Made by a program: the position numbers and the translations under genes. Below, piece after piece: positions 7,453-16,884 of a stretch of 64,000 bases of DNA. The stretch is from Candidatus Acidiferrales bacterium. GTDB lineage: Bacteria; Acidobacteriota; Terriglobia; Acidiferrales; UBA7541. The notes under the pieces are model-generated. The model ran no database searches. It saw nothing but the letters and a program-made list of their open reading frames with translations, and was not told where the DNA came from. The stretch lies in assembly GCA_035934015.1 (NCBI GenBank), contig DASYYH010000006.1, positions 248,001 through 312,000 on the forward strand. Reading direction: 5' to 3'. Each line of letters opens with the position of its first letter. Position 1 is the first letter of the stretch.

Positions 7453-10410
7453 TTAAAAGCTGAACTCCGCTTGCAGATAGAGAATGCGGTTTGCCGCGGT
7501 AGACGAAAATGGCCCGCCCGCCAGACCATTGGATTCTCCGAAGAACGGCGACCCGATTACGCCGATCGGCACGCCCAGGTTCACATTGTTGAAAACGTTC
7601 CGCGCGGAGATGCTGAGCGTCAAGTTGTACGGCCGGCTCGACGGATTCCCCATCCCGCCAAACATGCCGCCGCTCATTCCAAACGGTCGTCCTCGTCCGC
7701 CGCGCGGGCCGCCACCGCCGGGAAATCCAGGCCGCCCCGCACCCTCTTTTGTCCGGCCGAAACCAAATGTCTTGGCCAGTCTTACATTGAGTGTGAAATG
7801 GCTAGGGCCTGTTTCTGAGTTGACCGGAATCCGCGCTTGCGTCGGGCTCGGATCGATATTCAAATAGCCGAAGGGAGTGGCCACGATGTTCGTGCCCGGG
7901 CCAGTCGCCGGCGCTGGTCTCTGATTGAACTGCGAGCTGCCGATCAGGTCCTGCTGGATTGTAATCGAGTATGGAAGACCGGAGCTTGCCACCATGAATG
8001 GGCTGAGCCGCAATCCCCAAGGCAGTCCAACAGTTCCTCCCATGAATGCCCTATTTCTCACGTCGAAGGACGCTCTTCCATAATCTTCAGAAATGTCGAA
8101 TGGATTCGAAGGAAAGCTTCCAACGCCCGATGTGTCGCTATTGGCATAGTTCAGAGTGTAGTAGCCAAAAATCGAAACTCTCGATCCGGCACGGACCGAG
8201 AGATTTACGACCAACTCGTTCTGCCGGAACACGCCTTCCGATTGGAATTGATACACGTTTCCCGGCGTACCCAGGGGGTAGACCGGCGCGGAAGGATATG
8301 TCCCCAGAGTGGGAGTATTGATGTTGTTCGTGAGTAATTGATCCCACCCGCGCGAGTTCAGGTACGACACAGAGAGCGTCGCGACATTCGTCAACTGCCT
8401 CTCGACCGTCACCGCGCTCTGCAAAATCCCTGGCGCATGAAGGTTCGGCGCGATCTGATAAATCGTCGGCAATGTCTGCCCGCCGGGACACAAGCTTTGA
8501 ATATAGCTCAGCGTCACTGGTTGAGGCGGAGCTGTTGTGTAGTAGCACGACGGGAATGGCGCCACGTATTCCTGTTGCGTCACGCCATTCAACCTGGTTG
8601 CTTCGAGAACTTGTCCTTCGCCGAACCGGTTGTAGAAAATTCCCGTGCCGGCCCGCAGGACCATTTTCGGCGCGCCCGTTTTTGACGTGCCAATTCCCCA
8701 GGCAACGGCCAATCGCGGAGCCCAATCCATGGAATTGCTGATGTCGGTCTGGGATTCCAGCCGCAGGCCCGGACTGATCGTGATATTGGGACGGATGCGC
8801 CAGTCGTCCTGGATGTATATTCCAGAGTCAAACATGGACACTGACGTCGCAGGGGTTCCGATATTGATCGAAAACTGCGTGGCTCCGCCGCCATTTGCGT
8901 TTGCCGGCTGGTTGTTTGCGATGTTCTGCTCGGTCTGCTGGTAGGCGGCAAGCGATGCGAAGCTGAAGCTGCCGAGAAAATTCGAATTGGCAATACTGTC
9001 GTCCGTCACCCAGCGAAACCTTCCTCCGAAGATCAGAAAATGTTTCCCATGTTGGATGGAGGTGTAGTTCTGCAGCTCATAATGATTCGTTGTATCGTTC
9101 ACCGTTTGCGCCGTCGCGCCGCCGGCAGTGAAGGCGCCCAGAACGCTCACAGTCGGCGTGTTCGTGAATGGGGTTTGATTATTGACGTCGTGCAGATACT
9201 GAAAGCGTGTTTCATTCACCACATGCGTGCCGATCACTTGCGTGTCGTCGAGCTGCAGCGTTTGCTCGGTTCCCAGCGTATCGAAAGACTCTGACGGCAG
9301 ATCGATCGCTCCGAGTTGATTCTGCTGATTGTTTCGGAAATATTGGTAGCGCACCGAGAGCGTGTTGTTCTTTGTCACCTGCAGGTCAAGCCGCGGGCTG
9401 AGGTTGGTTCTCGTTCGCGGCGTTGGGATCGAAGCAAAAAATGGGCTCACGCCGGGAAGTTGCGTCGAAGAACATGGCGATGCGCCTCCGGAGCTGGTCC
9501 CCGGAGAGAAAGTTCCGCCGGGCCCTTGGAACAGAGCTGGATTCGTGTCGTTCGTCAGCACGCAAGCGTTCAGCACGTCCACGTCGTTGATGTTTCTCCT
9601 CTGCGCACTGAAGAAAAACGAAGCTTTCTTTCCCAGCGGTCCTCCCACGCTGCCATTCCACAGTGTCGAGTCGTACGCTGGCTCCGACACGGCAAAGGGA
9701 TTCATGGAATTGAAGCTTGAGTCGTTGCCATTCAGTTCGATTTGACCGTGATATTTGTCAGTTCCCGGCTTGGTGAAAATTTCGATTCGTCCGTATCCCA
9801 GTTGATCGTATTCCGTGGAAAATGGATTTTGATTGATGCGGATTTCTCGAATGGCCGATTTCGGCGGCAGTTGCCCCGCCGTAAATCCATCGATATACAT
9901 CTGCCCGCCATTCGGACCCGCCGATGGCCCGGCGAGAGCCTGAAGATCGGACTGCAATTCGTCCGGGTCGTCGGAAAGAGCTTCCAGATCCTTGCCTTGC
10001 AACACAATCGCCCCAGCGTTACTCGCCGGATTGACGCTCAACGTAGGAGCCGTGGCGTTTACCGTGACCTTCTGTTGCTGTACTTCGATCGCCAGGGAAA
10101 TGTCGACTTCTTGAATCTGATTCGCCGTGATCTGAACATCGTCCTTCTCGAAAAAACTGAAGCCCTTGGCGATAACCTGTACCTTGTACACACCCGGAGC
10201 CAGGTTCTTGGCCTCGTAGAGGCCTTGGCGATTCACAGTGAACCTCGACGCCTGCCCGTTTGCGTCCGTCACGATCACGGTTGCGCCAGCTACGCTGGCC
10301 CCAGAAGGATCCTTCACGACACCACGGAGCGTTCCCGTGCCGCCCTGCGCGAAAAGCGGGCTCGCAATCAACAAACCCAGTAAGAAAATGAAAGGCTTAT
10401 AAATTCGCAT
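7453..10410 (-). CDS. TonB-dependent receptor, Oar-like, with carboxypeptidase-regulatory N-terminus
   Basis: 985 residues. A Sec signal (to about LFAQ, residue 22) is followed by a carboxypeptidase-regulatory-like beta-sandwich (about 25-110: GTLRGVVKDPSGASVAGATV, then NLAPGVYKVQV). A plug domain follows (YIDGFTAGQLPPKSAIREI, then YDQLGYGRIEIFTKPGTD), then a long beta-barrel with many aromatic-flanked strands ending LYLQAEFSF, a terminal Phe as expected for BAM-inserted proteins. There is a Gly/Arg/Pro-rich insert near residues 880-915. It should carry large ligands, probably oligosaccharides, through the outer membrane using TonB energy. It is the likely uptake partner of the GH127 gene downstream and the GH36/SSS cluster on the other strand. 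Confidence 0.9.
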   Translation of the reverse strand: MRIYKPFIFLLGLLIASPLFAQGGTGTLRGVVKDPSGASVAGATVIVTDANGQASRFTVNRQGLYEAKNLAPGVYKVQVIAKGFSFFEKDDVQITANQIQEVDISLAIEVQQQKVTVNATAPTLSVNPASNAGAIVLQGKDLEALSDDPDELQSDLQALAGPSAGPNGGQMYIDGFTAGQLPPKSAIREIRINQNPFSTEYDQLGYGRIEIFTKPGTDKYHGQIELNGNDSSFNSMNPFAVSEPAYDSTLWNGSVGGPLGKKASFFFSAQRRNINDVDVLNACVLTNDTNPALFQGPGGTFSPGTSSGGASPCSSTQLPGVSPFFASIPTPRTRTNLSPRLDLQVTKNNTLSVRYQYFRNNQQNQLGAIDLPSESFDTLGTEQTLQLDDTQVIGTHVVNETRFQYLHDVNNQTPFTNTPTVSVLGAFTAGGATAQTVNDTTNHYELQNYTSIQHGKHFLIFGGRFRWVTDDSIANSNFLGSFSFASLAAYQQTEQNIANNQPANANGGGATQFSINIGTPATSVSMFDSGIYIQDDWRIRPNITISPGLRLESQTDISNSMDWAPRLAVAWGIGTSKTGAPKMVLRAGTGIFYNRFGEGQVLEATRLNGVTQQEYVAPFPSCYYTTAPPQPVTLSYIQSLCPGGQTLPTIYQIAPNLHAPGILQSAVTVERQLTNVATLSVSYLNSRGWDQLLTNNINTPTLGTYPSAPVYPLGTPGNVYQFQSEGVFRQNELVVNLSVRAGSRVSIFGYYTLNYANSDTSGVGSFPSNPFDISEDYGRASFDVRNRAFMGGTVGLPWGLRLSPFMVASSGLPYSITIQQDLIGSSQFNQRPAPATGPGTNIVATPFGYLNIDPSPTQARIPVNSETGPSHFTLNVRLAKTFGFGRTKEGAGRPGFPGGGGPRGGRGRPFGMSGGMFGGMGNPSSRPYNLTLSISARNVFNNVNLGVPIGVIGSPFFGESNGLAGGPFSSTAANRILYLQAEFSF

Positions 10411-10480
10411 TCACAACTCCCCATTTGATTTCGTGGTTTCCCGCCATTAAGTTCCATAAAATGTTGGTGATTTGCGGATT

Positions 10481-11677
10481 TTATGGATTGCCGGCGTCTT
10501 CCGCTGGTGCGCTGAGGCTCCAGGGTGAAAGTGTCATTGTCTGGCCGCCTCGCGATGCCGCTTCCAGAATTGGTTCCACTCCGCCGAGCAGCGTAATCGC
10601 CGTTACTTCTCCGAGATTCGCGCCCTGCGTTGACACGATCATCACCGCCTCGCCTTTTTGCAAATCAGTGAGTTTGACAGGGGGCAGCCGGTTGAGCATT
10701 TGCTGTAAGTCCGCGCGCCCGCCTCCCCCGCGGGTCATCCCGCCGTAGCCTCCGGGAGCCTGTCCGCCCGCCGAAGCCCTCTCCGGTCGTGCTCCGCCTC
10801 CGGGTTGGCCGCCTTGCGGAGTCCGCAGCCGCATCGCAATGAACTGCGCCATCTGCGGAGACAACTGCCTGATTTCCGATTCCGCTGTGATCTTCACGAG
10901 GACGGGCTTCTTCGCGATCAAGTCCATGACGTTTACCGCATTTCCGGTCGTGTCAATCGAGCTAATTGTTCCCGCGATGTTTCGAAACGACCCGGACACA
11001 ATTTCCTGCGCGGTAAACTCACTTCCGTCTGCGCTTCTTGTCCCGCGCGCGCGAAGCTGGTCGCCGGGCACGATTTGGTCTATCGCGCTTGTCTTGGCCT
11101 TGTCGAATTCAACCGAGTCCGGCGCATAACGCCGCACCATAGTGTCCTTGGATGTGTGGATAACGATGTCCTTGATGCCGCTCAACGAGGCCGTTGTTAT
11201 GGTCACCGTGCTGTTCGCGGCGTCTACCGACTTCACTAATCCGCCGATGCCGCGCTGCCACTCTTGACGCTCTTGCTGTTGTTTTTCTGCGATGTCTGCG
11301 TGCTTGATCGCGATGAGCACCGCAGCTGTCAGCGTCTTGCCATCGTTCGACGATTGTCCTCGGGCCAGAATCCGGTCCCCGACCTGCAAATCCTGCAAAT
11401 GAATCACGACCGCATTGCTCAAATCCTTCTGCCCCGGCTCGACTCGCAGGATTCGCGTCGCATCCTGCATGTTCACCGTGATTTCGGCGCCCTGATCCGT
11501 CGTCATCGTCAGGGTATTGCCGGCAATCGTTTTGATGGTTCCAATCTGTCTTGAAGCCGCGGCTTGTTGCGCTTGCAGCGAGGCCGCGCACGCGCGCGAT
11601 GCTCCTGCGATGCTCAGGCTCGCGGCTATGAGCGTCACGGTCGCCAGTATTCCTGTTTTCAATCCCATCACCCGCAT
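10481..11677 (-). CDS. DUF5666-type beta-barrel repeat protein, exported
   Basis: 398 residues from the ATG at 11675-11677, chosen because GGAG stands 6 bases upstream; an ATG 12 bases earlier (11689) has a poorer site. A signal peptide ends near ACAA. The rest holds at least three DUF5666-like OB-fold repeats, each with the pattern GTIKTIAGNTLTMTT then VGDRILARG: residues about 45-125, 145-215 and 230-280. A low-complexity Gly/Pro/Arg segment (about 290-335) precedes a last conserved LQKGEAVMIVST piece. DUF5666 proteins are envelope proteins of unknown biochemical role, common in Acidobacteria. It lies 70 bp upstream of the TonB receptor on the same strand and may share its transcript. Confidence 0.72.
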   Translation of the reverse strand: MRVMGLKTGILATVTLIAASLSIAGASRACAASLQAQQAAASRQIGTIKTIAGNTLTMTTDQGAEITVNMQDATRILRVEPGQKDLSNAVVIHLQDLQVGDRILARGQSSNDGKTLTAAVLIAIKHADIAEKQQQERQEWQRGIGGLVKSVDAANSTVTITTASLSGIKDIVIHTSKDTMVRRYAPDSVEFDKAKTSAIDQIVPGDQLRARGTRSADGSEFTAQEIVSGSFRNIAGTISSIDTTGNAVNVMDLIAKKPVLVKITAESEIRQLSPQMAQFIAMRLRTPQGGQPGGGARPERASAGGQAPGGYGGMTRGGGGRADLQQMLNRLPPVKLTDLQKGEAVMIVSTQGANLGEVTAITLLGGVEPILEAASRGGQTMTLSPWSLSAPAEDAGNP

Positions 11678-12067
11678 AATGTGCTCCATCTTTGGAAAGC
11701 CGCGGTCGCATCGTCCGGCGCGGTCCTATTCACGCGCCCCCGCGCTTTCTCCCTCACCCCAATTTGCTCTGTTGGTTAGACGGCCAGTGTGCCAGCTTGC
11801 GTTTCCAATCGTTTTATTCGCGTATGGGAATATGCAGTGCTTGGGGCCCGGTCTGCCATTTGGCGCCTGTGAGCTGCGTCACATAAATTCCGCCGCTCGA
11901 CGACTAGAATCTTTTTGTCTGGATGATACAAGTCGCCGGGATCTCTTCCGTAATAGTGCGGCACCGGAAGAATATCGGTATCATCCGCGCATTGAGATTG
12001 AGGAATGCGGGCGCCCGTTTTGCGGAACCGCTCCGGCAGCGAAATAAAACTTTTAAGGAGGCATCTC
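11678..12067. other. Divergent intergenic region without convincing gene
   Basis: 390 bp between the minus-strand DUF5666 gene and the plus-strand holin-like gene. Frames are open on both strands but show no recognisable protein. The AAGGAGG at 12055-12061 serves the gene at 12068. No clear promoter consensus was found by eye. Confidence 0.4.
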
Positions 12068-12337
12068 ATGAGGCTTTCCTTGAAGTCCATGGCTATTTCC
12101 TGTGGTCTGTTGTGGGGAGGTGTGCTTTTGTTCGTAGGTCTCATCAACATCGCGTGGCCAGCTTATGGCGTTGCTTTTCTCGAAGCCATGAGTTCGGTCT
12201 ATCCGGGGTTTCATGCAACGCATACACTCGGAGACGCGTTGATAGCCGCAATTGAGGGGCTTGCAGATGGAGCAGTCGGCGGGTTACTTTTCGCTTGGCT
12301 CTATAATCTGAACATCTCCGAGCCAGTTTCAAGATAG
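12068..12337 (+). CDS. Small two-helix membrane protein, holin-like
   Basis: 89 residues from ATG 12068, which has a perfect AAGGAGG (12055-12061) 6 bases upstream; the frame is open further back but without a site. The chain has a first membrane helix (SCGLLWGGVLLFVGLIN), an amphipathic loop with SSVYPGFHATHTLG and a second helix ending GAVGGLLFAWLYNL. Short proteins of this make-up (LWG, FAWLYN) are often named bacteriophage holin in bacterial annotations, although they occur widely on chromosomes and lytic activity is unproven. No other phage gene is nearby. It converges with the TPR gene. Confidence 0.6.
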   Translation: MRLSLKSMAISCGLLWGGVLLFVGLINIAWPAYGVAFLEAMSSVYPGFHATHTLGDALIAAIEGLADGAVGGLLFAWLYNLNISEPVSR

Positions 12338-12372
12338 CGAGTTCGCGTCCAGGCTTACGAAGCGAAGGCCCG

Positions 12373-14307
12373 TCATTGATCTGTGGATTTTTTGGGTTTG
12401 CCGATTTTTTGCGCCGCCCCGACCCAGAAGAGCACAAAATTGCTGTAGTGATGGTAGAAATGGATGTAGTGCGTCCTGTAATGCATGTAGAGGTCAACGT
12501 ACTCCGGCAACCACAATGTGACATTGTGATTTTTGAAGGACACCGGCGCATAGTCCACGATGATGTGCTGCCTTGACAATTCGATGGACGGCAGCGGTTT
12601 GACGAGGTCCGTTTCCATATGAACCACTTCTCCTGCGTTGACGTCCACCCACGCGCGCCCCTTGAAAGGCAGCACCATGCTCTGCCTATCGCTCTCGAAT
12701 GCCGACAAAGGGCTCGTGGGCCAGTCCGCTTTCTGCTGGAACCGCACCACCCATGCAGCCCGGTCATTCCATTCTCCCAGTCCTTCGCACGTCCATTGGA
12801 AAGCATCCCGGTATGCCGGATGGAACGCCAGGACCAAAGCCGGCGCTCCCGTATCCATGATTCCTCCGGGCATTTCACTTGCGACAAGCACCGGCCGGCG
12901 CAACTCTTCCATCCGAATTGACTTCGGATTCGCGTCATCAATCGTTACCATGTAGGTGAATGAGCGCTTTTCCGGAGCCTCCAACAGTTTGTTTCGTTTT
13001 ACCTCCGTTACTTCGTAATCCTCTGTCGCCGAAAATTCTTGCAAATCCGTCGTTAGCTTTTGGACTTCATTTGCTGCTGCGTCCAGCACCTTTGGCAGCG
13101 TGCAAGCCTCGTTCGATATGACAAACGGTTTTTCTGCGTCAATGTCCTCCGGCGCCCAGTCTTCGCTTGGTGGCAGGTCTAGGGCCAGATCTGCGGGCAG
13201 TGTCGGTGCAGGCAGATTGATTGTTGCGGGAGAGCTTCCCGGGCCTTTTGGAAAAATACGCACGGAAACCGCCGGCGCAGCGGCCAATTGTTTCCACCAC
13301 GTTTGGATCCCTGCCACGTCAGGGTAGCGAGGATTTTCAACTAGGAACGCATAAACTGTGTTTCTCGCGTCCTCTCGGTCTCCCATTCCCGCCATCGCTT
13401 CGGCGAGCACCAGCTTCACTTGGCTTGCTTTATCCTTGCCATTAGCGAGAGCCGTCTCTGCCTCTGTGCGCGCCTTCTCATAATCTTTTTCGCGCAAGTA
13501 TGATTCCGCCAGCAGCCAATGCGCTTTCCAGGATGCGGGATCCAGTTGCACGGCCTGGTCCAGCATCCGAATCGCCCCAGCCGTATCCCCTCTCTGATAA
13601 CGCGCATTTCCGAGCGCAACGAGCGCGAGGCCTTGCCGGGGGTCCGCCGATACAGATTTTTCAAGGTACGGCTCTGCCTGCGAGGCTTTATTGTCGAGCA
13701 GGAAACGCATCCCCATAAGGTAATTCACATAGGGATTGTCCTGCGCCAGCTCCAGGGCCTTCTTCAGTTGTTTCTGTGCGGGCTTGAATTTATTCGACTG
13801 AAGATCCTTCAACCCGCTCTGCACTTCCTTCACTGCGTCGGGCGGCAGCGTAAATTGGCCCCCGGGTGGTTGAAAGACAAGCGTTTCATCCACCGGCTTC
13901 AGAAACACGATGACGCTCTGCGCTTTCAGATCCGTATTTTGCAGCGCAATCCTTTTGTGCGCCGTTTCATAATTTTTTGCGTCGACCTCCAGGTCATACA
14001 GATCATTTGTGTTGATGAAATCAAAAAGGTAGGCGTCTTTTACGACTCTGGGAAAAAGCGGCAGAGGATCTTCAAACAGGGAAAGTGTTGGCCTCAGCCT
14101 CATCTGCACATCGGCGCTGGGGGGAAGCGAAGCGCCTGTCTCCGTCACCACGTAGACAGTCAGCGAGCCCAGTCCAGGCCCCGTGTTGACAACCGGCATT
14201 CCGTCGCCGGGTCCGGGTCCCGGTGGAGTTCCTTGTCCTGCCGCAACTCCCGCAACCATCAATGCCAGCGTGCTGAGCGCAGCAATCTTGCAAAGCTGAA
14301 TTCTCAT
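12373..14307 (-). CDS. Exported tetratricopeptide-repeat protein
   Basis: 644 residues with a signal peptide (cleavage near VAAGQ, residue 25) and an AGGGA site before the ATG. A Gly/Pro-rich start is followed by a beta-domain (about 45-150), then a TPR block at about 165-330 with repeats such as PYVNYLMGMRFLLDNKASQA, ALVALGNARYQRGDTAGAI and HWLLAESYLREKDYEKAR. The C-terminal 300 residues have no recognised domain; they include EDIDAEKPFVISNEACTLPK and end in a basic aromatic stretch. TPRs serve protein-protein contacts, here most likely in the periplasm or envelope. Convergent with the holin-like gene. Confidence 0.75.
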   Translation of the reverse strand: MRIQLCKIAALSTLALMVAGVAAGQGTPPGPGPGDGMPVVNTGPGLGSLTVYVVTETGASLPPSADVQMRLRPTLSLFEDPLPLFPRVVKDAYLFDFINTNDLYDLEVDAKNYETAHKRIALQNTDLKAQSVIVFLKPVDETLVFQPPGGQFTLPPDAVKEVQSGLKDLQSNKFKPAQKQLKKALELAQDNPYVNYLMGMRFLLDNKASQAEPYLEKSVSADPRQGLALVALGNARYQRGDTAGAIRMLDQAVQLDPASWKAHWLLAESYLREKDYEKARTEAETALANGKDKASQVKLVLAEAMAGMGDREDARNTVYAFLVENPRYPDVAGIQTWWKQLAAAPAVSVRIFPKGPGSSPATINLPAPTLPADLALDLPPSEDWAPEDIDAEKPFVISNEACTLPKVLDAAANEVQKLTTDLQEFSATEDYEVTEVKRNKLLEAPEKRSFTYMVTIDDANPKSIRMEELRRPVLVASEMPGGIMDTGAPALVLAFHPAYRDAFQWTCEGLGEWNDRAAWVVRFQQKADWPTSPLSAFESDRQSMVLPFKGRAWVDVNAGEVVHMETDLVKPLPSIELSRQHIIVDYAPVSFKNHNVTLWLPEYVDLYMHYRTHYIHFYHHYSNFVLFWVGAAQKIGKPKKSTDQ

Positions 14308-14893
14308 CGGTCCCTGGCAAATACATCGTCGAAAGCGGTTTTTTTTGTCGCTTTGTTTTGTTCGCTAACGGTACGGCAGGAAATATTCATTGTCAATCGA
14401 GTCCAAGGTCTAGTAGCCGGCCCGTTTGAATTTTCTTAATCGCGACACAAGGAGTCAAAATTCAGGCTGAACCGCTATCGAAAATTTGAGGGAACGTCTC
14501 GAAAGTCTGGCATGCCCGCGCGCCCGCAAACAGCAAATTTTCAATGCGAATGTTGGATGTCGCGGCTCGTATGCGAAAAACTGGTTTTGCTCCGCATCTT
14601 ATTCCGCTGTGACGCCCATGCCGGCCGGAATTTGTAGCCGTCCAGTTTCCCCGTTGGCATAGGTAGTCGTCGGGCCGCGCATTTCCAGATTTTTCGAGTC
14701 GAACTCGGATGCGGATAATTTATCAATAGATTTGAGGCGTCCCAGCTTACTTTCGTCTTCTGCGTTAACGCCTAAGCTACAGAGCCATATGGACCGCTTG
14801 TAACAATTTTGTATTCAGCCGAAAATATAAATGGGATTTTTGGCTTTAGCGTCCGTTGGCGGTGTTTGTCTTGGGACAGAGGCGGGCCTGGCA
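14308..14893. other. AT-rich intergenic region, no gene recognised
   Basis: 586 bp upstream of the divergent TPR and GGDEF-like genes, clearly poorer in GC than the flanking genes. A 61-codon minus-strand frame (14541-14726) has no ribosome binding site or family resemblance. Nothing else was identified. Confidence 0.4.
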
Positions 14894-15649
14894 ATGATCG
14901 GATTCAATCGAGCCGAGCTGGATCGTTTAGAGTCGCGCGAAATTCATTTGACCATTCTGTCGGCGATTATCGTTCTGGTGATGGCCGGTGGTGTGGCTCT
15001 CTTGATGTACCCGTTGGTGTTTGTTCACCCGGAAGAGGGAGACAAATGGACTCTCCGCTTCGCTTTTATCGGCTTTTGTGTCCTGTCCATTTTATTCGTC
15101 ATTTATCTCCTCGATCGCCAGCGAACGTTCAGACGGCTTAAGCAACAGCTCGTTGCGCAGCTCGACCGGAACCTCGAGTTGCGCCATCAGGCCGATGTGG
15201 ACCTTCTCCACAATCTTCAGGACATGAGTCATTTTCAAGACCGCCTCACGATGGAATACCGCCGCGCCTCGAACATGCAGCGCCCGCTCTCTCTGGTCGT
15301 GGTGAGACTGAAATTTCAGCAGGACATCAGCGACAAAGATCAAACTACCGCGTTGGGCGAGGTAGCGCGCTGTATCTCCCGGGGTTTGCGTCCCACAGAT
15401 TCAATGTACCTTCTAGGGCAGGGACTGTTCGGCTTGCTTCTGCCGGATACCGATTCTGCCGCCGCCAACGCGACCACGGTTCAATTGGAACAAACGCTCG
15501 GCGCTGCCGGTTCAGCGAACAAGTTTTCCTTCGCTACATTTATTTGCAACTATCCCAATGACGCCAAGAGCGCACACGAACTGGAGGCATCTGTCCTCGC
15601 GCTGGTTCCCGAGAGGGATGCCACTCTCATTGGTGTGGATCTGCGCTGA
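14894..15649 (+). CDS. Membrane protein with degenerate GGDEF-like domain
   Basis: 251 residues from ATG 14894 (MIGFNRAELDRLESRE); an in-frame ATG at 14831 adds 21 hydrophobic residues and cannot be excluded. Two membrane helices follow (LTILSAIIVLVMAGGVALLM and FAFIGFCVLSILFVIYLL), then a coiled linker (about 95-125) and a diguanylate-cyclase-like fold: HFQDRLTMEYRRASNMQRPL, then DSMYLLGQGLFGLLLPDTD. The catalytic loop reads GQGLF instead of GGDEF, so cyclic-di-GMP synthesis is not expected; it may be a binding or dimerisation module. It faces the LytTR gene convergently. Confidence 0.68.
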   Translation: MIGFNRAELDRLESREIHLTILSAIIVLVMAGGVALLMYPLVFVHPEEGDKWTLRFAFIGFCVLSILFVIYLLDRQRTFRRLKQQLVAQLDRNLELRHQADVDLLHNLQDMSHFQDRLTMEYRRASNMQRPLSLVVVRLKFQQDISDKDQTTALGEVARCISRGLRPTDSMYLLGQGLFGLLLPDTDSAAANATTVQLEQTLGAAGSANKFSFATFICNYPNDAKSAHELEASVLALVPERDATLIGVDLR

Positions 15650-15820
15650 CTCGTCCCACTCCGGTCAGATTCCGCGCAAAACTAATGAGGAAATCGGCCG
15701 CATAATTGATCCTTGATTATCCGCAAATCGTGGACGATCAGTGTGGTGATGAATTGGAAGGAAGGTTGCCGCGAAGACGGCCACTCAGCTTTGACTGAGG
15801 CTCAGACATGCACCTGATTT

Positions 15821-16357
15821 TCAGTTGTCAGCAAATAACTCGTTCCCCAGCCAAAGTTCCGCCAGCGCCTCTAGATTTTTCTTGTACGTCCGCGTGACCG
15901 AAAATTCTCTCCCGCTCGTCAGGCGCAGCAGATATTCCCCGCCCATACAGGGACGGATCTCTTCAACCCATGCTCGATTTACAAGTGCCGATCGGTGAAT
16001 GCGGACAAATCCGAAATATTTGAGTCTTTCCGCGAGCTCGGAAATCGATTCTCGCAATCGAAACGATCCGGATTCCCGCTGTAAGAGCACGTAGTTGCCC
16101 TGTGCCTCAACGGCGATTACGTCGCTCAGATTGATGAAAAGAATTCTGCCATCATTCTTGATCGCCATTCTCGTCGCTTGCCTTGCAAAGGGATCTTGGA
16201 GTTCGGAGGCTGCTTCCGGCTGCTGCAGTTCGTCGGTACTGGCCAGTCGGAGAGAGGTTGTGTCAATGGCTTCGCCAAGGTTCTGATTTGTCCCGGGCGC
16301 GGTCATCGAATCAGCAAGTTCCGCTGTTGATGCATGTTTACTGTCCACGGTTAGCAC
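15821..16357 (-). CDS. LytTR-domain DNA-binding protein (no receiver domain)
   Basis: 178 residues if started at the GTG of 16355-16357; the true start may be further in, since the first 65 residues are low in conservation. Residues about 70-170 form a LytTR domain: VIAVEAQGNYVLLQRESGSF, RLRESISEL, FGFVRIHRSALVNRAWVEEI and GREFSVTRTYKKNL. LytTR domains bind direct repeats upstream of target promoters. Usually they are fused to a response-regulator receiver domain, which is missing here. It is closely related to the LytTR-only protein at 22147-22590; the two lie on either side of the large TonB receptor gene and point away from it. Confidence 0.82.
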   Translation of the reverse strand: MLTVDSKHASTAELADSMTAPGTNQNLGEAIDTTSLRLASTDELQQPEAASELQDPFARQATRMAIKNDGRILFINLSDVIAVEAQGNYVLLQRESGSFRLRESISELAERLKYFGFVRIHRSALVNRAWVEEIRPCMGGEYLLRLTSGREFSVTRTYKKNLEALAELWLGNELFADN

Positions 16358-16884
16358 CCGCCGGAATCATTACTTCTGGTTTTGTTTAGGTTGGATTAAT
16401 TTACTCGCTTCAAGGTTGTCTTGATTTCTGAAGATTTTAGTTCCGCTACGCGAAATCATCGGACCGCCCTCTCCCAGTGGAAAAGTTACACGCTTCCTCC
16501 ACGAGATGGTTGGTCAGTTCCTCTCTGATGACAGCACGATTTCTTTGCTCCCAAATCTGGAATTCCGGGAATGTCTCTTCCATTTGATGTGAATTGCACC
16601 GGCCCCGTGGTCACATCGCGTTCTTTAGGTATGAAAGTCGATAATAGAGTGAGAAGATATTTCGCTGTGGCTATCCTGATAAATAGTCATCCTAAAAATC
16701 ATATTCCCCCGACCTCACTCACCCTCTAAGTCGTTGCAAATGTGTCATCTAGCTTTGGCCCTACTATTGCCAATCATCCGGGAAGAAATGAAGTGCGCCG
16801 GGGTGCAACTAGGCGTATGTGGGTGAATTTTTGGGGCTGTTGGTCATTGGCTTAAAAATTTGCGACTGAGGCGGGAGGTAGTCG
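16358..16884. other. Upstream region of the large TonB receptor gene
   Basis: 527 bp between the divergent LytTR gene and the TonB receptor. It is AT-rich and holds no credible gene. It contains the sigma-54-like promoter at 16756-16770 and the ribosome binding site GGGAGGT just before the ATG at 16885. The length leaves room for an upstream activator site. Confidence 0.5.
16756..16770 (+). promoter_or_regulatory. Candidate sigma-54 (-24/-12) promoter
   Basis: The sequence TGGCCCTACTATTGC matches the sigma-54 pattern TGGCAC-N5-TTGC at all but one position and keeps the invariant GG-N10-GC spacing (GG 16757-16758, GC 16769-16770). It lies about 115 bp before the ATG of the TonB receptor on the same strand. 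Confidence 0.5.

Noticed and set aside
11776-12150. 124-codon minus-strand frame before the holin-like gene
   Set aside because: No ribosome binding site; overlaps the start of the holin-like gene and shows no known family.
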